A DNA stretch of 13,251 nucleotides from JACKHA01 sp041401985 (GTDB taxonomy: Bacteria > Planctomycetota > Phycisphaerae > Phycisphaerales > UBA1924): assembly GCA_041401985.1 (NCBI GenBank), contig JAWKTE010000034.1, positions 1-13,251 on the forward strand, given 5' to 3'. Both the position numbers and the translations under genes were made by a program. The notes below the pieces were generated by a model that had not been told where the DNA came from, did no database searches, and was given only the letters and a program-made list of their open reading frames with translations. Every line of letters begins with the position of its first letter. Position 1 is the stretch's first letter. Below, in pieces: positions 12,327-13,251 of this stretch.

Positions 12327-13251
12327 GTGGAGAGCGAGATCGTCTTCTGGATGTTCGGCGCCCCGTTCGCGCTGGCCATGGCGAGCGTGATCCTGGTGGC
12401 CGGCGTGGTCTCGGTCGGCCAGAACGCCCACGGCTCGCGCGCGGCCGACCACTTCGTGCTGACCGCTTGCTGCGCCGCGGTGCTGCCCATCGTGGCCTGC
12501 GGCGAGCTGGTGACCGCGCTCGCGGCCTCGTCCCGCGGCTCGGGGTACCCGCTGGACTTCTTCCGGATCGTGTGGCTCATTGGCATCGGCGTGGTCGCGG
12601 CCCGGCTGCTGGCCGGTTCCCTGTTCGTCCAGGGCATCATCATGCTCAGCGAGCAGGCCGGGCCGGACGAGCAGGACCTGTTCGACCGGGCCGCGGGCCA
12701 CGTGGGGCTGCGCGAGGCGCCCGTGGTCGTGTACTCGCGCCACGTGCGCGGGCCGCTGGTCACCGGCCTGTTCCTGCCGGTGGTGGTGCTGCCGACCGAG
12801 CTGAGGGCCGCGAGTTCGAGCGTCCGCATGGCGGTGCTGACCCACGAGATGGGGCACATCCGGCGTGGCGACTGCCTGTCGCAGCTGGTGCTGCAGCTGG
12901 CCGGGGCGCTGATGTGGTGGAACCCGCTGTACTGGATCGCCTCGCGCGAGATCCGCACGGCCCGGGAGATCGTGTGCGACGAGGGCGTGAGTTACGCCGG
13001 GCTGTCGCGGCGCGAGTACGGGGCCGTGCTGGCCCACTATGCGGTTAAGGGCACCAGCCCGCTGGGCCCTGGGCTGGCCTCGATGCACATGGCCGCCAGC
13101 GGCACGCTGGCGCGGCGGTTCGAGGCCCTGGCCGCGCACCGCCCCGACGACCGCGGCTCGGCCCTCGAGCTGCTGCCCGAGCGGGCCAGTTGCCGCCAGC
13201 TGCTTGCGTACGTCGGGTTCGTGGCGGCCCTGCTGTGCCTGCTGCAGGCGG
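12327..13251 (+). CDS. M56-family (BlaR1/MecR1-like) membrane metallopeptidase, 3' end beyond window
   Basis: The frame runs open to the right edge, 308 residues so far. Hydrophobic segments at ~10-30, 42-66 and 80-104 precede a cytosolic-type loop with the zinc motif HEMGH (173-177) and the companion WWNPLYWIASREIRTAREIV followed by CDEGV (217-221), both characteristic of M56 peptidases. Another membrane segment begins at ~292. In the family such proteins sense a signal and inactivate the BlaI-type repressor, whose gene is directly upstream. GTG 12327 is chosen because GGAGG ends 5 nt before it; GTG 12324 is too close. The sensor part beyond the window is unseen, and no beta-lactamase gene is visible, so the signal is unknown. 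Confidence 0.92.
   Translation, partial: MESEIVFWMFGAPFALAMASVILVAGVVSVGQNAHGSRAADHFVLTACCAAVLPIVACGELVTALAASSRGSGYPLDFFRIVWLIGIGVVAARLLAGSLFVQGIIMLSEQAGPDEQDLFDRAAGHVGLREAPVVVYSRHVRGPLVTGLFLPVVVLPTELRAASSSVRMAVLTHEMGHIRRGDCLSQLVLQLAGALMWWNPLYWIASREIRTAREIVCDEGVSYAGLSRREYGAVLAHYAVKGTSPLGPGLASMHMAASGTLARRFEALAAHRPDDRGSALELLPERASCRQLLAYVGFVAALLCLLQA

Noticed and set aside
12218..13048. A long + strand frame overlapping the M56 gene
   Set aside because: Arg/Gly/Ala-rich product in the wrong frame; the M56 frame contains HEMGH and the NPLYW...CDEG motif.
1..13251. CRISPR array or insertion sequence with terminal inverted repeats
   Set aside because: No regularly spaced identical repeats and no DDE transposase or paired terminal repeats were seen.

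Overview
The window reads as a high-GC bacterial chromosome carrying accessory DNA, most likely from Planctomycetota (class Phycisphaerae is my best guess). The grounds are very GC-rich coding, a BlaI-type repressor next to an M56 (BlaR1-like) membrane peptidase, and an N-terminal tyrosine-integrase fragment of a kind I associate with planctomycete genomes. This assignment is inference; no marker gene settles it.

Region 1 (1-4.8 kb, + strand, very GC-rich) is a phage-derived block: the tail of an unknown protein, a terminase large subunit (TerL), a DUF2924 protein, and a large serine recombinase that starts inside the stop codon of the DUF2924 gene. No capsid, portal or tail gene is visible.

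Region 2 (about 4.67-8.86 kb) is visibly less GC-rich and is the most interesting part. Two minus-strand genes form an operon with 15 nt between them. The first joins an ImmA/IrrE-type zinc peptidase domain to a TARG1/DarG-like macro domain. The second joins a P-loop kinase domain to an adenylosuccinate-synthetase domain whose GDEGKGK-type motif has Ser in place of the catalytic Asp, a change I recall from PurZ, the phage 2-aminoadenine enzyme. A divergent + strand gene 51 bp away encodes a 210-residue protein that looks like a DUF7002/DarT-related ADP-ribosyltransferase. Together they suggest an ADP-ribosylation toxin, a de-ADP-ribosylating antitoxin/regulator and a nucleotide-altering enzyme. 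I know of no described system with this composition. The island lies between the recombinase 3' end and the 3' end of a tRNA-Ser(CGA) gene. A 530-bp stretch next to the tRNA has no convincing gene but holds two copies of a roughly 106-bp sequence.

Region 3 (8.86-9.95 kb) looks like core chromosome: tRNA-Ser(CGA) on the minus strand, bioY, and tRNA-Gly(TCC).

Region 4 (9.96-11.77 kb) is an integration scar: a 30-bp perfect palindrome, the first ~122 codons of a tyrosine integrase cut off at about 10425, then several short unrecognised minus-strand frames, one pair of which is separated only by an in-frame TGA.

Region 5 (11.72-13.25 kb, + strand) is a BlaI/MecI-family repressor behind a good sigma70-type promoter with an overlapping inverted repeat, then an M56 peptidase gene running off the window edge.
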